A program made the translations under genes and the position numbers. Positions 18,205-25,539 of a DNA stretch of 38,967 bases are shown here, in pieces (the stretch's first letter is position 1; every line of letters starts with the position of its first letter). The stretch spans positions 1-38,967 of the forward strand of contig JAURNY010000028.1 of the NCBI GenBank assembly GCA_030829955.1, given 5' to 3'. Origin of the DNA: Gammaproteobacteria bacterium (GTDB lineage: Bacteria > Pseudomonadota > Gammaproteobacteria > Eutrophobiales > Eutrophobiaceae). The notes beneath the pieces are model-generated. The model did no database searches and had not been told where the DNA came from. It saw only the letters and a program-made list of their open reading frames with translations.

Positions 18205-19855
18205 TCTCATGCATCCTGGCTTTTTATTAATACTTGCAGGGTTATTGTTGCCGCTATTCAAAGGTGCGGCACGCACAGCCATAATACTCATTATGCCGTT
18301 AGTCGCGCTGGGGTTTATCTGGACATTATCGTTTGGTAATCATCTTTCATTTGAATATCTGGGTCATGAGCTGGGCTTATTAAAAGTAGATGCTGTCAGT
18401 CGTTTATTTATTACTGTTTTCGCTCTTACTGTATTTACGGGTTCGCTCTATTGTTGCAAACAGGCGAATTCCACTGAACTAGCAGCTGCATTTTGTTATG
18501 CCGGTGGTGCAATGTCAGTTGTGTTGGCAGCTGACTTGATTACGTTATTCATCTTTTGGGAGATTATGGCGATTGCGTCAACCTTATTAATTTGGTCTTC
18601 GCGCACAACATCTTCTCAAAAAGCGGGTATGCGTTATGTCATCATACATTTGCTTGGCGGAGTAATACTCATGGCAGGCATTGCCGCACATGTTTATGAG
18701 ACAGGTTCGATTACCTTTGAACAATTTCAGATGGATTCATATGCATCCATTTTTATTCTTTGCGGGTTTTTATTAAATGCTGGAGCGCCACCATTAACTG
18801 CATGGCTTGCGGATGCCTATCCTGAATCATCATTCAGTGGCATGGTTTTTTTAAGTGCCTTTACAACCAAAACTGCGGTGTATGTTTTATTGAGAGGGTT
18901 CCCAGGCACTGAAATATTAATTTTCATCGGTATATATATGATCTTTTATGGAATCATCTATGCCTTACTTGAAAATGATATGCGGCGCATACTTGCCTAT
19001 AGCATTATTAATCAGGTGGGTTTCATGATTACCGGTATAGGTATCGGTACCGATATGGCATTAAATGGTGCAGCTGCTCATGCCTTCACGCATATTGTTT
19101 ATAAAGCGTTGTTATTAATGTCTGCGGGTTCTGTTTTATTTATGACAGGCAAACGTAAATGTACAGACCTTGGTGGATTGATCCATACAATGCCGGTAAC
19201 GGCTATTTGTGGAATTATAGGAGCTTTAGCAATATCATCATTTCCATTAACGTCCGGCTTTGTCAGTAAATCTATGATCACGCAGTCATCTGTTGATGAA
19301 CATATTTTATGGGTATGGTTATGTTTGCAAGCGGCATCAGCAGGTGTGTTTTTGCATGCGGGTATAAAATTCCCATGGTTTGTTTTTTTTCAAAAAGATA
19401 GCGGGCTTAGACCAGATGATCCTCCCTGGAATATGCAGGCAGGCATGATACTTTTTGCCTTCGTATGTATATTTCTAGGTGTATTCCCGAATGTGCTTTA
19501 TACCATGTTGCCATATACCATTAATTATGTTCCTTATACCGCTGCTCACACTGTGACTCAATTACAATTATTGTTATTTTCAGGTCTGGCATTCTTTATC
19601 ATGTTGCCGTTGATGAAACGTACATTAACGATCAGTCTTGATTTCGACTGGTTTTATCGAGTTGCAGGGATAAGGTTATTTGATGTATTGATGAAAATGA
19701 TTGTTGCATTGAGTGGTCTTTCGCATGTTTTCTGCGAAAAAATCTGTTCATTAGCATCTCGCGCGGGGCAACTTTCATTGAATTCATCAGTTGCTCTGTA
19801 CATGACTCTGGTATTATTAATTTTTACTAGCTGTTTAATCTATCTGTTGTTTTGA
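18191..19855 (+). CDS. MnhD/NuoM-like membrane subunit (paralogue 3), central Lys replaced by Asn
   Basis: This is a third antiporter-like subunit, with about 554 residues from the ATG at 18191, chosen because AGGA lies 7 bp upstream; ATGs at 18182 and 18194 are also in frame. It keeps helix-5 Glu124 (FIFWEIMAIAS), Lys227 (AFTTKTAVYVLL), a Lys in THIVYKALLLMSAGS and the distal Lys in LTSGFVSKSMIT. The central helix-7 position, Lys in paralogues 1 and 2 and in NuoL/M/N, is Asn196 here (LLNAGAPPLTAWLADAYPES), and the following His is Thr. An extra C-terminal extension of about 80 residues ends in one more membrane helix. It overlaps the small two-helix gene by 14 bp and is the last gene of the operon. 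Confidence 0.83.
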   Translation: MMMNSLMHPGFLLILAGLLLPLFKGAARTAIILIMPLVALGFIWTLSFGNHLSFEYLGHELGLLKVDAVSRLFITVFALTVFTGSLYCCKQANSTELAAAFCYAGGAMSVVLAADLITLFIFWEIMAIASTLLIWSSRTTSSQKAGMRYVIIHLLGGVILMAGIAAHVYETGSITFEQFQMDSYASIFILCGFLLNAGAPPLTAWLADAYPESSFSGMVFLSAFTTKTAVYVLLRGFPGTEILIFIGIYMIFYGIIYALLENDMRRILAYSIINQVGFMITGIGIGTDMALNGAAAHAFTHIVYKALLLMSAGSVLFMTGKRKCTDLGGLIHTMPVTAICGIIGALAISSFPLTSGFVSKSMITQSSVDEHILWVWLCLQAASAGVFLHAGIKFPWFVFFQKDSGLRPDDPPWNMQAGMILFAFVCIFLGVFPNVLYTMLPYTINYVPYTAAHTVTQLQLLLFSGLAFFIMLPLMKRTLTISLDFDWFYRVAGIRLFDVLMKMIVALSGLSHVFCEKICSLASRAGQLSLNSSVALYMTLVLLIFTSCLIYLLF

Positions 19856-20204
19856 TATCTACTCGAATAAGGGTGGAAATTTTCTAATTCAAAATACCCC
19901 ATAGGGAAGAAGATTAATTTCTCTTGATTAAATAATTACTAGAAACGAATATGAAGTTGGTTAAGGAGGAATATTGTGCCACAAAGGCACAACATTAGAC
20001 TTAAGATAAAGTCTTAACAAAATCTCACACACAAGTTTTTTACTAGATGAGTTTTAACCCATCTGTAGACATATTTATCTTAATTACTCTTAGATCAGGT
20101 TTATTTCCAAAATTAAAGAAGTTAGATTTGCCTTTTTTATTTTCGGATTTCTTAAATATTAGAAATATCAGATTTTAGTCTTAATTGCATTTGAAATACT
20201 TTAT
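19856..20204. other. AT-rich intergenic stretch with small hairpins, no convincing gene
   Basis: No gene of normal length is visible here on either strand. It holds a strong Shine-Dalgarno-like AAGGAGGA (19963-19970) followed at 19976 by a GTG that opens only 13 codons. A hairpin TTGTGCC/GGCACAA (19974-19980, 19986-19992) covers that start, and a second small inverted repeat TTAAGA/TCTTAA follows (20001-20006, 20012-20017). I see no obvious T-tailed terminator for the antiporter operon. Confidence 0.5.
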
Positions 20205-20348
20205 TCACATCAAGTCGCTAGTTCGGGCGCAGATATCCGTCTTATGTCTCTGCTGAACAAGGTGTGCAATGCTCTCAATTTTGTTGTGTAGTAAACGTGT
20301 AGCCGAAGCCAGCCTTTTTATTTTGTTGAAGTAAGATGTTGTTTTCAT
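20205..20348 (-). CDS. Possible 47-residue small protein gene
   Basis: On the minus strand an ATG at 20346-20348 opens 47 codons ending in TGA at 20205-20207. The product begins MKTTSYFNKIKRLASATRLL and is basic, with an amphipathic helical middle part (LHNKIESIAHLVQQRHKTD). The stretch is visibly less AT-rich than the flanking intergenic DNA, which is why it stands out. The ribosome site is weak (GAGA directly before the ATG). A perfect 13-bp dyad (20354-20389) lies just upstream and could be its operator or a leader hairpin. I recognise no family. A relic of a longer gene or chance are real alternatives. Confidence 0.35.
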   Translation of the reverse strand: MKTTSYFNKIKRLASATRLLHNKIESIAHLVQQRHKTDICARTSDLM

Positions 20349-20353
20349 TCTCA

Positions 20354-20405
20354 AGTTATAAGCAGTTTTTTGACAGACTGCTTATAACTAATAATTTAAA
20401 TTATT
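20354..20405. repeat. 13-bp perfect inverted repeat plus adjacent 16-bp palindrome
   Basis: AGTTATAAGCAGT (20354-20366) and ACTGCTTATAACT (20377-20389) are perfect inverted arms around a 10-base loop. A second perfect palindrome, AATAATTTAAATTATT (20390-20405), is directly adjacent. No T-run follows the stem on the + strand, so it is not a classical terminator there. It lies 5 bp upstream of the possible small minus-strand gene and about 165 bp upstream of the 4.5S RNA. It could be an operator or a hairpin; the role is unknown. Confidence 0.6.
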
Positions 20406-20516
20406 TTCCAATAGTACAGATAATACTACCACTTAAAAACGTATTAGTTTGTTGGCATCACAATAAAAAGGGTATTTATATTGTCATAAAAAAGTAATAT
20501 TAATTTTCATTCACTA

Positions 20517-20545
20517 TGTGAAAATTGTTTTTGAATTGGTAATAT
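20517..20545 (+). promoter_or_regulatory. Candidate promoter for the 4.5S RNA gene
   Basis: A -10-like TAATAT at 20540-20545 lies about 10 bp before the predicted 5' end of the SRP RNA. TGTGAA (20517-20522) sits at a 17-bp spacing as a weak -35 element. The GC-rich bases just after the -10 box (TCGCTG) could act as a discriminator. The call depends mostly on position. Confidence 0.4.
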
Positions 20546-20554
20546 CGCTGTCCT

Positions 20555-20677
20555 CAATGGTGGCCCGTGCCGGTCCCCCCGCAACATGAAATTGTGAATC
20601 CCGTCAGATCCGGAAGGAAGCAGCGGCAGCAGTGGATGTGTGTGCCGGGGTAGGGACGGTGCGGGTTGCCTCCATTT
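20555..20677 (+). ncRNA. ffs: 4.5S RNA, small bacterial signal recognition particle RNA
   Basis: This is the RNA component of the signal recognition particle, which binds Ffh and targets nascent membrane proteins to the inner membrane. The invariant apical domain is obvious: CAGATCCGGAAGGAAGCAGC (about 20605-20624) with the GGAA tetraloop and the symmetric and asymmetric internal loops recognised by Ffh, followed by the conserved TGTGCCGGGGT on the other side. The terminal helix pairs AATGGTGGCCCG at the 5' end with CGGGTTGCCTCCATT at the 3' end. Exact ends are inferred from that pairing. A T-rich stretch follows (TTTTCGTCCTTATTTT). Location just upstream of dnaX is common in proteobacteria. 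Confidence 0.95.
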
Positions 20678-20707
20678 TCGTCCTTATTTTCTGCTTAAAT
20701 TCAAGAC

Positions 20708-20735
20708 TTGCCGCGATTACTCTCTGATGTATTAT
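20708..20735 (+). promoter_or_regulatory. Candidate promoter for dnaX-ybaB-recR
   Basis: TTGCCG (20708-20713) and TATTAT (20730-20735) form a sigma-70-like pair with a 16-bp spacer, about 58 bp before the dnaX ATG. It lies downstream of the 4.5S RNA and its T-rich end. Support is sequence similarity and position only. Confidence 0.4.
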
Positions 20736-20792
20736 GATGGTTAAGTTAAACTATATTCTCTCACCGCATATCAATAATATTTAATATAAACA

Positions 20793-22391
20793 ATGAGTTA
20801 TCAAGTATTAGCACGTAAATGGCGACCCCGCAGTTTTCAAGATATGGTTGGTCAATCACATGTACTCAAGGCATTGGGTAATGCACTTGATCAGGATCGT
20901 CTACATCATGCTTATTTATTCACCGGTACGCGTGGCGTTGGCAAGACCACTCTCGCTCGTATTCTTGCGAAATGTCTGAATTGTGAAACAGGTGTTAGTT
21001 CAACTCCATGTGGTGATTGTAGTGCTTGTAAGGCGATTGATGAGGGACGTTTTGTCGATTTGATCGAAGTGGATGCAGCATCTCGAGCAAAGGTCGAAGA
21101 AACAAGAGACTTGATGGAAAATGTGCAATATTCACCAACGGTAGGTAGATATAAGGTTTACCTTATTGATGAGATTCATATGTTTTCCAATCATAGTTTT
21201 AACGCTTTATTGAAAACGCTGGAAGAACCTCCACCGCACGTGAAGTTTTTATTGGCGACAACTGAGCCAAAGAAATTACCCGTTACGATTTTATCGCGTT
21301 GTTTACAATTTAATTTAAGTCATTTAACCAATGATCAAATCACAGATCAGTTACAAAATATTCTGTGTAAGGAATCGATTGAATTTGACACTGTTTCTAC
21401 GGAATTAATTGCACGTGGTGCATTTGGCAGTATGCGCGATGCATTAAGTCTTCTGGACCAGGCGATTTCCTATGGTGGTGGTGCACTGGATGAAAAACAG
21501 GTGCGTGATATGTTGGGTACAGTTGATGGTGCCGACTTATTAGGATTGATAGAAACACTTAATAACAATGATCCGCAAGCGTTAATGAGCCAATTGGATA
21601 AGATTGCAATGCAAAATCCTGATTACGATGCATTGTTAAATGAAATGATGAGTCAATTACAAAGCATTGCCATCATCCAGTTATTGCCGGAAGGTGCCAA
21701 GCATCCAGCATCAGAAAATAAAGAATTGGTTAATTTGGCAGCGATTATGAACAAGGAAGATGTGCAGCTGTTTTATCAAATTGCCATGATGGGTAAAAAA
21801 GATTTATATCTAGCCCCTGATGCAAAGTCGGGTTTTGAGATGGTAATGATTCGCATGCTGGCATTTCGCCCGATTAATCAAAAGGAAATCCCTAACACTA
21901 CGATGCCTGTTGTGGAGATACCTAAAAAAAAGAGTGATGTTTCCGACCTAAGTGAATCTTTAAATCATACTTCAGCCAGATCTGAAGTAATTAGATCAGA
22001 AAACAATCTGTCTGTAGATAGTGATTGGAAAAATATCATTGATGAAATGGCGCTGGTTGGTTTAGTAAAGGAATTAGCCGGACATTGTGCATTAAAATCG
22101 CATACCGAAAACAAAGTAACGTTATCATTATCACCTAATCAGGAACATTTATTAAATCCGAATCAGAAAGTCCGTTTGGAAAACGCAATCAAAACACATT
22201 TTGGTGATCAAGTTACTTTATATATCGAAATCGAAGATCCTAATAATGAAACTCCAGCTGAAACAAAAGCTCGTGAAGAACGGGAACGCCAAAAAACAGC
22301 AGAGCAATCTGTGAAAAATGATCCCATTGTTAAAGTACTAGAAGAGACTTTTAACGCTAAGATTGAAGAAGGCTCAATTCAACCTATTTAA
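20793..22391 (+). CDS. dnaX: DNA polymerase III subunit tau (and frameshift product gamma)
   Basis: DnaX is the ATPase subunit of the clamp loader that places the beta clamp on DNA and organises the replisome. The Walker A loop GTRGVGKT spans residues 45-52; zinc ligands C64, C73, C76 and C79 sit at the same numbers as in E. coli. Walker B is DEIH (126-129) and the arginine-finger motif is SRC (168-170). Length 532 residues is shorter than E. coli tau (643); the C-terminal third is divergent. An in-frame slippery heptamer A AAA AAG (21926-21932) followed by GAG TGA in the -1 frame predicts a 381-residue gamma form. First gene of dnaX-ybaB-recR. No clear Shine-Dalgarno sequence precedes the ATG. 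Confidence 0.96.
   Translation: MSYQVLARKWRPRSFQDMVGQSHVLKALGNALDQDRLHHAYLFTGTRGVGKTTLARILAKCLNCETGVSSTPCGDCSACKAIDEGRFVDLIEVDAASRAKVEETRDLMENVQYSPTVGRYKVYLIDEIHMFSNHSFNALLKTLEEPPPHVKFLLATTEPKKLPVTILSRCLQFNLSHLTNDQITDQLQNILCKESIEFDTVSTELIARGAFGSMRDALSLLDQAISYGGGALDEKQVRDMLGTVDGADLLGLIETLNNNDPQALMSQLDKIAMQNPDYDALLNEMMSQLQSIAIIQLLPEGAKHPASENKELVNLAAIMNKEDVQLFYQIAMMGKKDLYLAPDAKSGFEMVMIRMLAFRPINQKEIPNTTMPVVEIPKKKSDVSDLSESLNHTSARSEVIRSENNLSVDSDWKNIIDEMALVGLVKELAGHCALKSHTENKVTLSLSPNQEHLLNPNQKVRLENAIKTHFGDQVTLYIEIEDPNNETPAETKAREERERQKTAEQSVKNDPIVKVLEETFNAKIEEGSIQPI
21914..21989 (+). promoter_or_regulatory. Programmed -1 ribosomal frameshift signal in dnaX
   Basis: The signal has three parts. A Shine-Dalgarno-like GGAG lies at 21914-21917, 8 bases before the slippery sequence. 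The slippery heptamer A AAA AAG lies at 21926-21932 in the correct register (codons Pro377, Lys378-380). After a -1 slip, ribosomes read GAG and then TGA (21935-21937), giving a protein ending Lys-Lys-Glu as E. coli gamma does. Downstream, TACTTCAG/CTGAAGTA (21968-21975, 21982-21989) forms a perfect 8-bp stem with a 6-base loop. It begins 35 bases after the slippery site, further than the E. coli stem, so its part is uncertain. Confidence 0.8.
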
Positions 22392-22420
22392 TTCAATTAA
22401 TTCCCAGAGGTTTATATAAG

Positions 22421-22741
22421 ATGAAAGGCTTAGGAAATATAATGAAACAGGCCCAGCAAATGCAGGCCAATCTTGAAAAAACACAAAAAGAACTTGCTGA
22501 TGCTGAAGTTATTGGTGAATCAGGGGCAGGCATGGTTAAGGTCACCATGAATGGGAAATATGATGTAAAACGCGTCGAGATTGTTCCTGAATTATTTAAA
22601 GATGACAAGGAAATGGTTGAAGACCTTATCGCTGCGGCCGTTAATGATGCCAATCGTCGTGTAGAAAAGATGTCTCAGGAAAGAATGTCTAAAATGACAG
22701 CAGGGATGGGATTACCACCAGGAATGAAGTTGCCATTCTAA
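22421..22741 (+). CDS. ybaB: YbaB/EbfC family nucleoid-associated protein
   Basis: This is a small DNA-binding protein forming tweezer-like dimers that associate with the nucleoid. The N-terminal helix is rich in Gln, Lys and Met ([19 protein letters not shown], residues 7-25), followed by the conserved beta region [20 protein letters not shown] and the C-terminal helix with [13 protein letters not shown]. Length 106 residues and position between dnaX and recR are classical, and the conserved pairing with recR has led to proposals of a link to recombination repair. An AGAGG ribosome site precedes the ATG; the gene starts 29 bp after dnaX. Confidence 0.96.
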   Translation: MKGLGNIMKQAQQMQANLEKTQKELADAEVIGESGAGMVKVTMNGKYDVKRVEIVPELFKDDKEMVEDLIAAAVNDANRRVEKMSQERMSKMTAGMGLPPGMKLPF

Positions 22742-22773
22742 TAATTTTATATTTTCATAACATCAATAAACTT

Positions 22774-23367
22774 ATGTCAGAAATTTCTCTACTTGAAAAA
22801 CTGGTAGAAGCACTTCGTATTATGCCGGGCATAGGCAGAAAGTCTGCACAACGTATTGCCCATCATCTATTACAAAGAAATCGAGATGGCGCAAAACACC
22901 TTGCTGCCATGTTAAATGAAGCAATGGAACGAGTCGGCCACTGTGAACGTTGCCGAACATATACTGAAAACCAACTTTGCTATCGCTGTGTAAGTAGCAA
23001 ACGCGATAATAGTGTGATTTGTGTGGTTGAAAATCCTTCCGATGTTGATGCAATAGATGATGCAAATTTTCGAGGGCGTTATTTTGTATTACTTGGACAC
23101 CTATCACCGTTAGATGGTATTGGTCCTGAAGATTTAGGTTTAAATGAATTTCATAAATTACTTGATGATGAGGAATTACAGGAAGTTATTTTAGCAACCA
23201 ATACAACAGTAGAGGGTGAAGCTACTGCGCATTTCATTAGTGAAATGGTTAAGTCAAAAGGCAAAAATGTTTCACGTATTGCACATGGTATCCCGATGGG
23301 TGGTGAACTGGAATATGTGAATAGTATGACGATTGCACATGCTTTGGACGGCAGAAAAACAATCTAG
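22774..23367 (+). CDS. recR: Recombination mediator protein RecR
   Basis: RecR acts with RecF and RecO to load RecA on SSB-coated single-stranded DNA gaps. Domains in order: helix-hairpin-helix (MPGIGRKSAQRIAHHLL, residues 17-33), C4 zinc finger (C57, C60, C69, C72 in CERCRTYTENQLCYRC), and Toprim domain (VICVVENPSDVDAID), then the Walker-like C-terminal tail. Length 197 residues is standard. It is the last gene of the dnaX group, 32 bp after ybaB. A short AT-rich hairpin with a T-run follows its stop. Confidence 0.97.
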   Translation: MSEISLLEKLVEALRIMPGIGRKSAQRIAHHLLQRNRDGAKHLAAMLNEAMERVGHCERCRTYTENQLCYRCVSSKRDNSVICVVENPSDVDAIDDANFRGRYFVLLGHLSPLDGIGPEDLGLNEFHKLLDDEELQEVILATNTTVEGEATAHFISEMVKSKGKNVSRIAHGIPMGGELEYVNSMTIAHALDGRKTI

Positions 23368-23368
23368 T

Positions 23369-23845
23369 TTGTTATCAATTTTATTGATTAATTTTTTAAA
23401 CCCACTTTTGACACTTATGAGTAAATCATCTGGTGATTCAGCCTGTTTATAAGCTATAAATAATTGGTCAATAAAGATTGGTGGTATGAAATAACCTAAT
23501 TGTATCGAATAATTATAACTGGCCTCACAGAAACAATAGGCAACATCCCGATCAAACTAAGCGGTGTTGACTGCCACGACGTATTTAGGTTGTTTCCAGC
23601 CATGTTGTTGAATTAGGAAATGAGCCGAAAAAGTTTATATATGATGGATGATAAAATAGTGCCGCACTAGCATCCTGAACTCGTTTTACTTCATATACAA
23701 CACGTTCAACATCAACAAGACCCGCATGTTCAATAAATTTTGCCTCACCTTCTATTTGAAATAATTTAACAGGATCAGGTTTGGAAGACAGACTAAGGCT
23801 GCCGCCTAAACCCAATTTAGGGAGCTGTTCTATGGCTGAATTCAT
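23369..23845 (-). pseudogene. Decayed unknown gene (one frameshift, one nonsense codon)
   Basis: A start with good ribosome site (AGGAA, 5 bases before the ATG at 23845) opens 86 codons, beginning MNSAIEQLPKLGLGGSLSL and ending at 23585. After a run of five A (23628-23632 on the + strand) the protein-like sequence continues in another frame (AHFLIQQHGWKQPKYVVAVN). It then meets a TAG at 23557-23559 and continues open (FDRDVAYCFCEASYNYSIQL) to the recR end. Removing one base from the run and reading through the TAG would give a protein of about 160 residues. I do not recognise the family. It is the third gene after the M48 peptidase and cytochrome c. The 86-codon frame could still be expressed. 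The original stop is not evident. Confidence 0.55.
23374..23397 (+). terminator. Weak candidate terminator after recR
   Basis: ATCAAT (23374-23379) and ATTGAT (23383-23388) form a 6-bp AT-rich stem with a TTT loop, followed by TAATTTTTT, just 7 bp after the recR stop. The stem is weak, so efficient termination is uncertain. The stretch also overlaps the tail of the decayed minus-strand gene. Confidence 0.35.
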
Positions 23846-23889
23846 ATGATTCCTAATTTTATTATCAGCGCATTGGGTAATTGATAACT

Positions 23890-24180
23890 TTATTTATCCA
23901 ATTCGAATTTGTAATACGTTTCATTGAGGTAGGCAGTTACATCATTGATTTCATCATCAAACCACGCCATCTCTGCCATGATTTCACATTGCCGAATACG
24001 TTCATTTAATTCTGTATAACTATGAATCATGCTATTTTCATGTGTGTAGATATCAGGTTGATGACAACGCGTGCAATTTTCATTGTGTAATGTTTTGCCA
24101 TTTTCAATATCAACAGCGTTGATAACAGGATGGAATAAAATCAGCAGGCTTATTGCGCAATTTAATAATAATAGTCTCAT
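23890..24180 (-). CDS. Small periplasmic mono-haem c-type cytochrome
   Basis: A 96-residue exported cytochrome c. The signal peptide spans about residues 1-22 (hydrophobic LLLLNCAISLLILF, likely cleavage after INA). The haem attachment site is C36-T-R-C39-H40 (NCTRCHQPD). The C-terminal helix WFDDEINDVTAYLNETYYKF is typical of small class I cytochromes c. The axial methionine is probably in AEMAWFDDE. Its ATG overlaps the stop of the M48 peptidase gene by 4 bp, so the two are translationally coupled. The electron partner is unknown. Beyond a periplasmic electron-carrier role I would not assign function. Confidence 0.82.
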   Translation of the reverse strand: MRLLLLNCAISLLILFHPVINAVDIENGKTLHNENCTRCHQPDIYTHENSMIHSYTELNERIRQCEIMAEMAWFDDEINDVTAYLNETYYKFELDK

Positions 24181-25427
24181 GCAAACTTGTTTTTTAAATG
24201 CGCTATTCGTATTGGCGCCGGTGGATGTGAATCATGAAATGCAGAATACATGGGATCGGGCGTTAATGTATTTGCATTTTCACGATACAAACTTACTAGT
24301 GCTGTAATCAGATTTTCAGTTTGCGCCTGCTCGGCAGCAAAGTCATCGGCTTCAAACTCATGTTGTCTGGATATAGCAGAAAACATGGGTTGCATAAAAA
24401 ATGTGAATGCAGGTGAAGCCACCATGAATAGAACAAGCACCATATAGTCAGAAGGAATAGTTGCACCTAATCCATTAAAGAACCATGCTTCATTAATCAG
24501 CCAACCTAATATGCCCAAGCCAATTAAAAATACTGAACCCAAAACAGTTATACGTTTTTTAATGTGATTACATTTAAAGTGACCCAATTCATGTGCAAGT
24601 ACTGCTTCGATTTCGTCATAACTTAATTCATCTATCAATGTGTCAAAAAAGACGATACGTTTATTGGCGCCAAGACCAGTAAAATAAGCATTGCCATGTG
24701 TAGAGCGCGTTGAACCATCCATGACATAAATTCCCTGACTTTTGAAACCATTTCGATCTAGCAGATTTTCAATTCGGACTTTTAATTCTTCATTTTCAAG
24801 AGGGCGAAATTTATTAAACATGGGCGCAATAAAAGCAGGATATGCCCACATCATCAGCAGACTAAACACTAACCATGTTGCCCATACATAAAGCCACCAG
24901 TAACTGCCACTATTTTCCATTATCCACAAGACAAACATAATTAATGGCGTGCCAATAATTAACGCAACGATTCCATTTTTAATCATGTCCATAAAAAATA
25001 CTTTGGGCGTCATTTTATTAAAACCAAAAGACTGTTCGAGATTAAATGCTCGATACCAACTCATTGGTGTATCCAGAATTGCGCTGATCAGAAATACGGC
25101 AAGTATAAAAATCGTCCCGGTATAGATTTCTGCTAATCCAATTGAACGAACATAATTGTCCAGAAATTGTAAACCACCACCTAATGTCCATATTAATAGA
25201 ATCACACTGCCGATAATTAATTCTACCAAACCGGTTTTTACTTTTGCTTGAGTATAATCAGCTGCTTTATGATGCGATGCTTCAGGAATTTTATCGCTGA
25301 ATTCAGCAGGAACCTGAGCCCGATTGGCACGGATATGTCTAATATGGCGTTTTACCAATACCCACTGGGTGATTATGCTGGCAGCCAGACAAAAAATAAA
25401 AATATAACTAAAGGTATTCACGCCCAA
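24177..25427 (-). CDS. M48 family membrane metallopeptidase (Ste24/CAAX protease-like)
   Basis: An integral membrane zinc protease of the M48A (Ste24-like) group; bacterial members are thought to act in membrane protein quality control. Several membrane helices precede and follow the catalytic HExxH motif, H279-E280-L-G-H283 in VLAHELGHFKCNHIKK. The third zinc ligand is a glutamate in RQHEFEADDFA near 357. There is no ATG at the 5' end: TTG at 25425-25427 has AGGAG 5 bases upstream and gives 416 residues. The GTG two codons later is the alternative. It is the first gene of a minus-strand group with cytochrome c and the decayed gene, and is divergent from orn. Confidence 0.93.
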   Translation of the reverse strand: MGVNTFSYIFIFCLAASIITQWVLVKRHIRHIRANRAQVPAEFSDKIPEASHHKAADYTQAKVKTGLVELIIGSVILLIWTLGGGLQFLDNYVRSIGLAEIYTGTIFILAVFLISAILDTPMSWYRAFNLEQSFGFNKMTPKVFFMDMIKNGIVALIIGTPLIMFVLWIMENSGSYWWLYVWATWLVFSLLMMWAYPAFIAPMFNKFRPLENEELKVRIENLLDRNGFKSQGIYVMDGSTRSTHGNAYFTGLGANKRIVFFDTLIDELSYDEIEAVLAHELGHFKCNHIKKRITVLGSVFLIGLGILGWLINEAWFFNGLGATIPSDYMVLVLFMVASPAFTFFMQPMFSAISRQHEFEADDFAAEQAQTENLITALVSLYRENANTLTPDPMYSAFHDSHPPAPIRIAHLKNKFA

Positions 25428-25539
25428 ATTGACTCCTGTTTTACGTTATTCTTAAAGTGTTTTGGCATTAAGTCGTTAATAATGTTCAATTATTATAAAT
25501 AGAGTTTAAAATAGATAATTCAATAGTACCGGATATATC

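Noticed and set aside
14674-19855. Full Mrp antiporter or DAB inorganic-carbon transporter
   Set aside because: Mrp A (fusion form), B, E, F and G are missing, and there is no DabA-like (DUF2309) protein in the window. I therefore describe it only as an antiporter-like module.
19856-20554. Insertion sequence, phage remnant or CRISPR array in the large AT-rich gap
   Set aside because: No transposase-like frame, no direct repeats flanking an element, and no regularly spaced repeats were seen.
20555-20677. tRNA-like or riboswitch element at this GC-rich hairpin
   Set aside because: The GGAAGGAAGCAG apical loop and the pairing of the ends identify it as 4.5S SRP RNA.
23585-23845. The 86-codon minus-strand frame as an intact hypothetical gene
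   Set aside because: Protein-like sequence continues in another frame and past a stop, so it is better described as the first part of a decayed gene.
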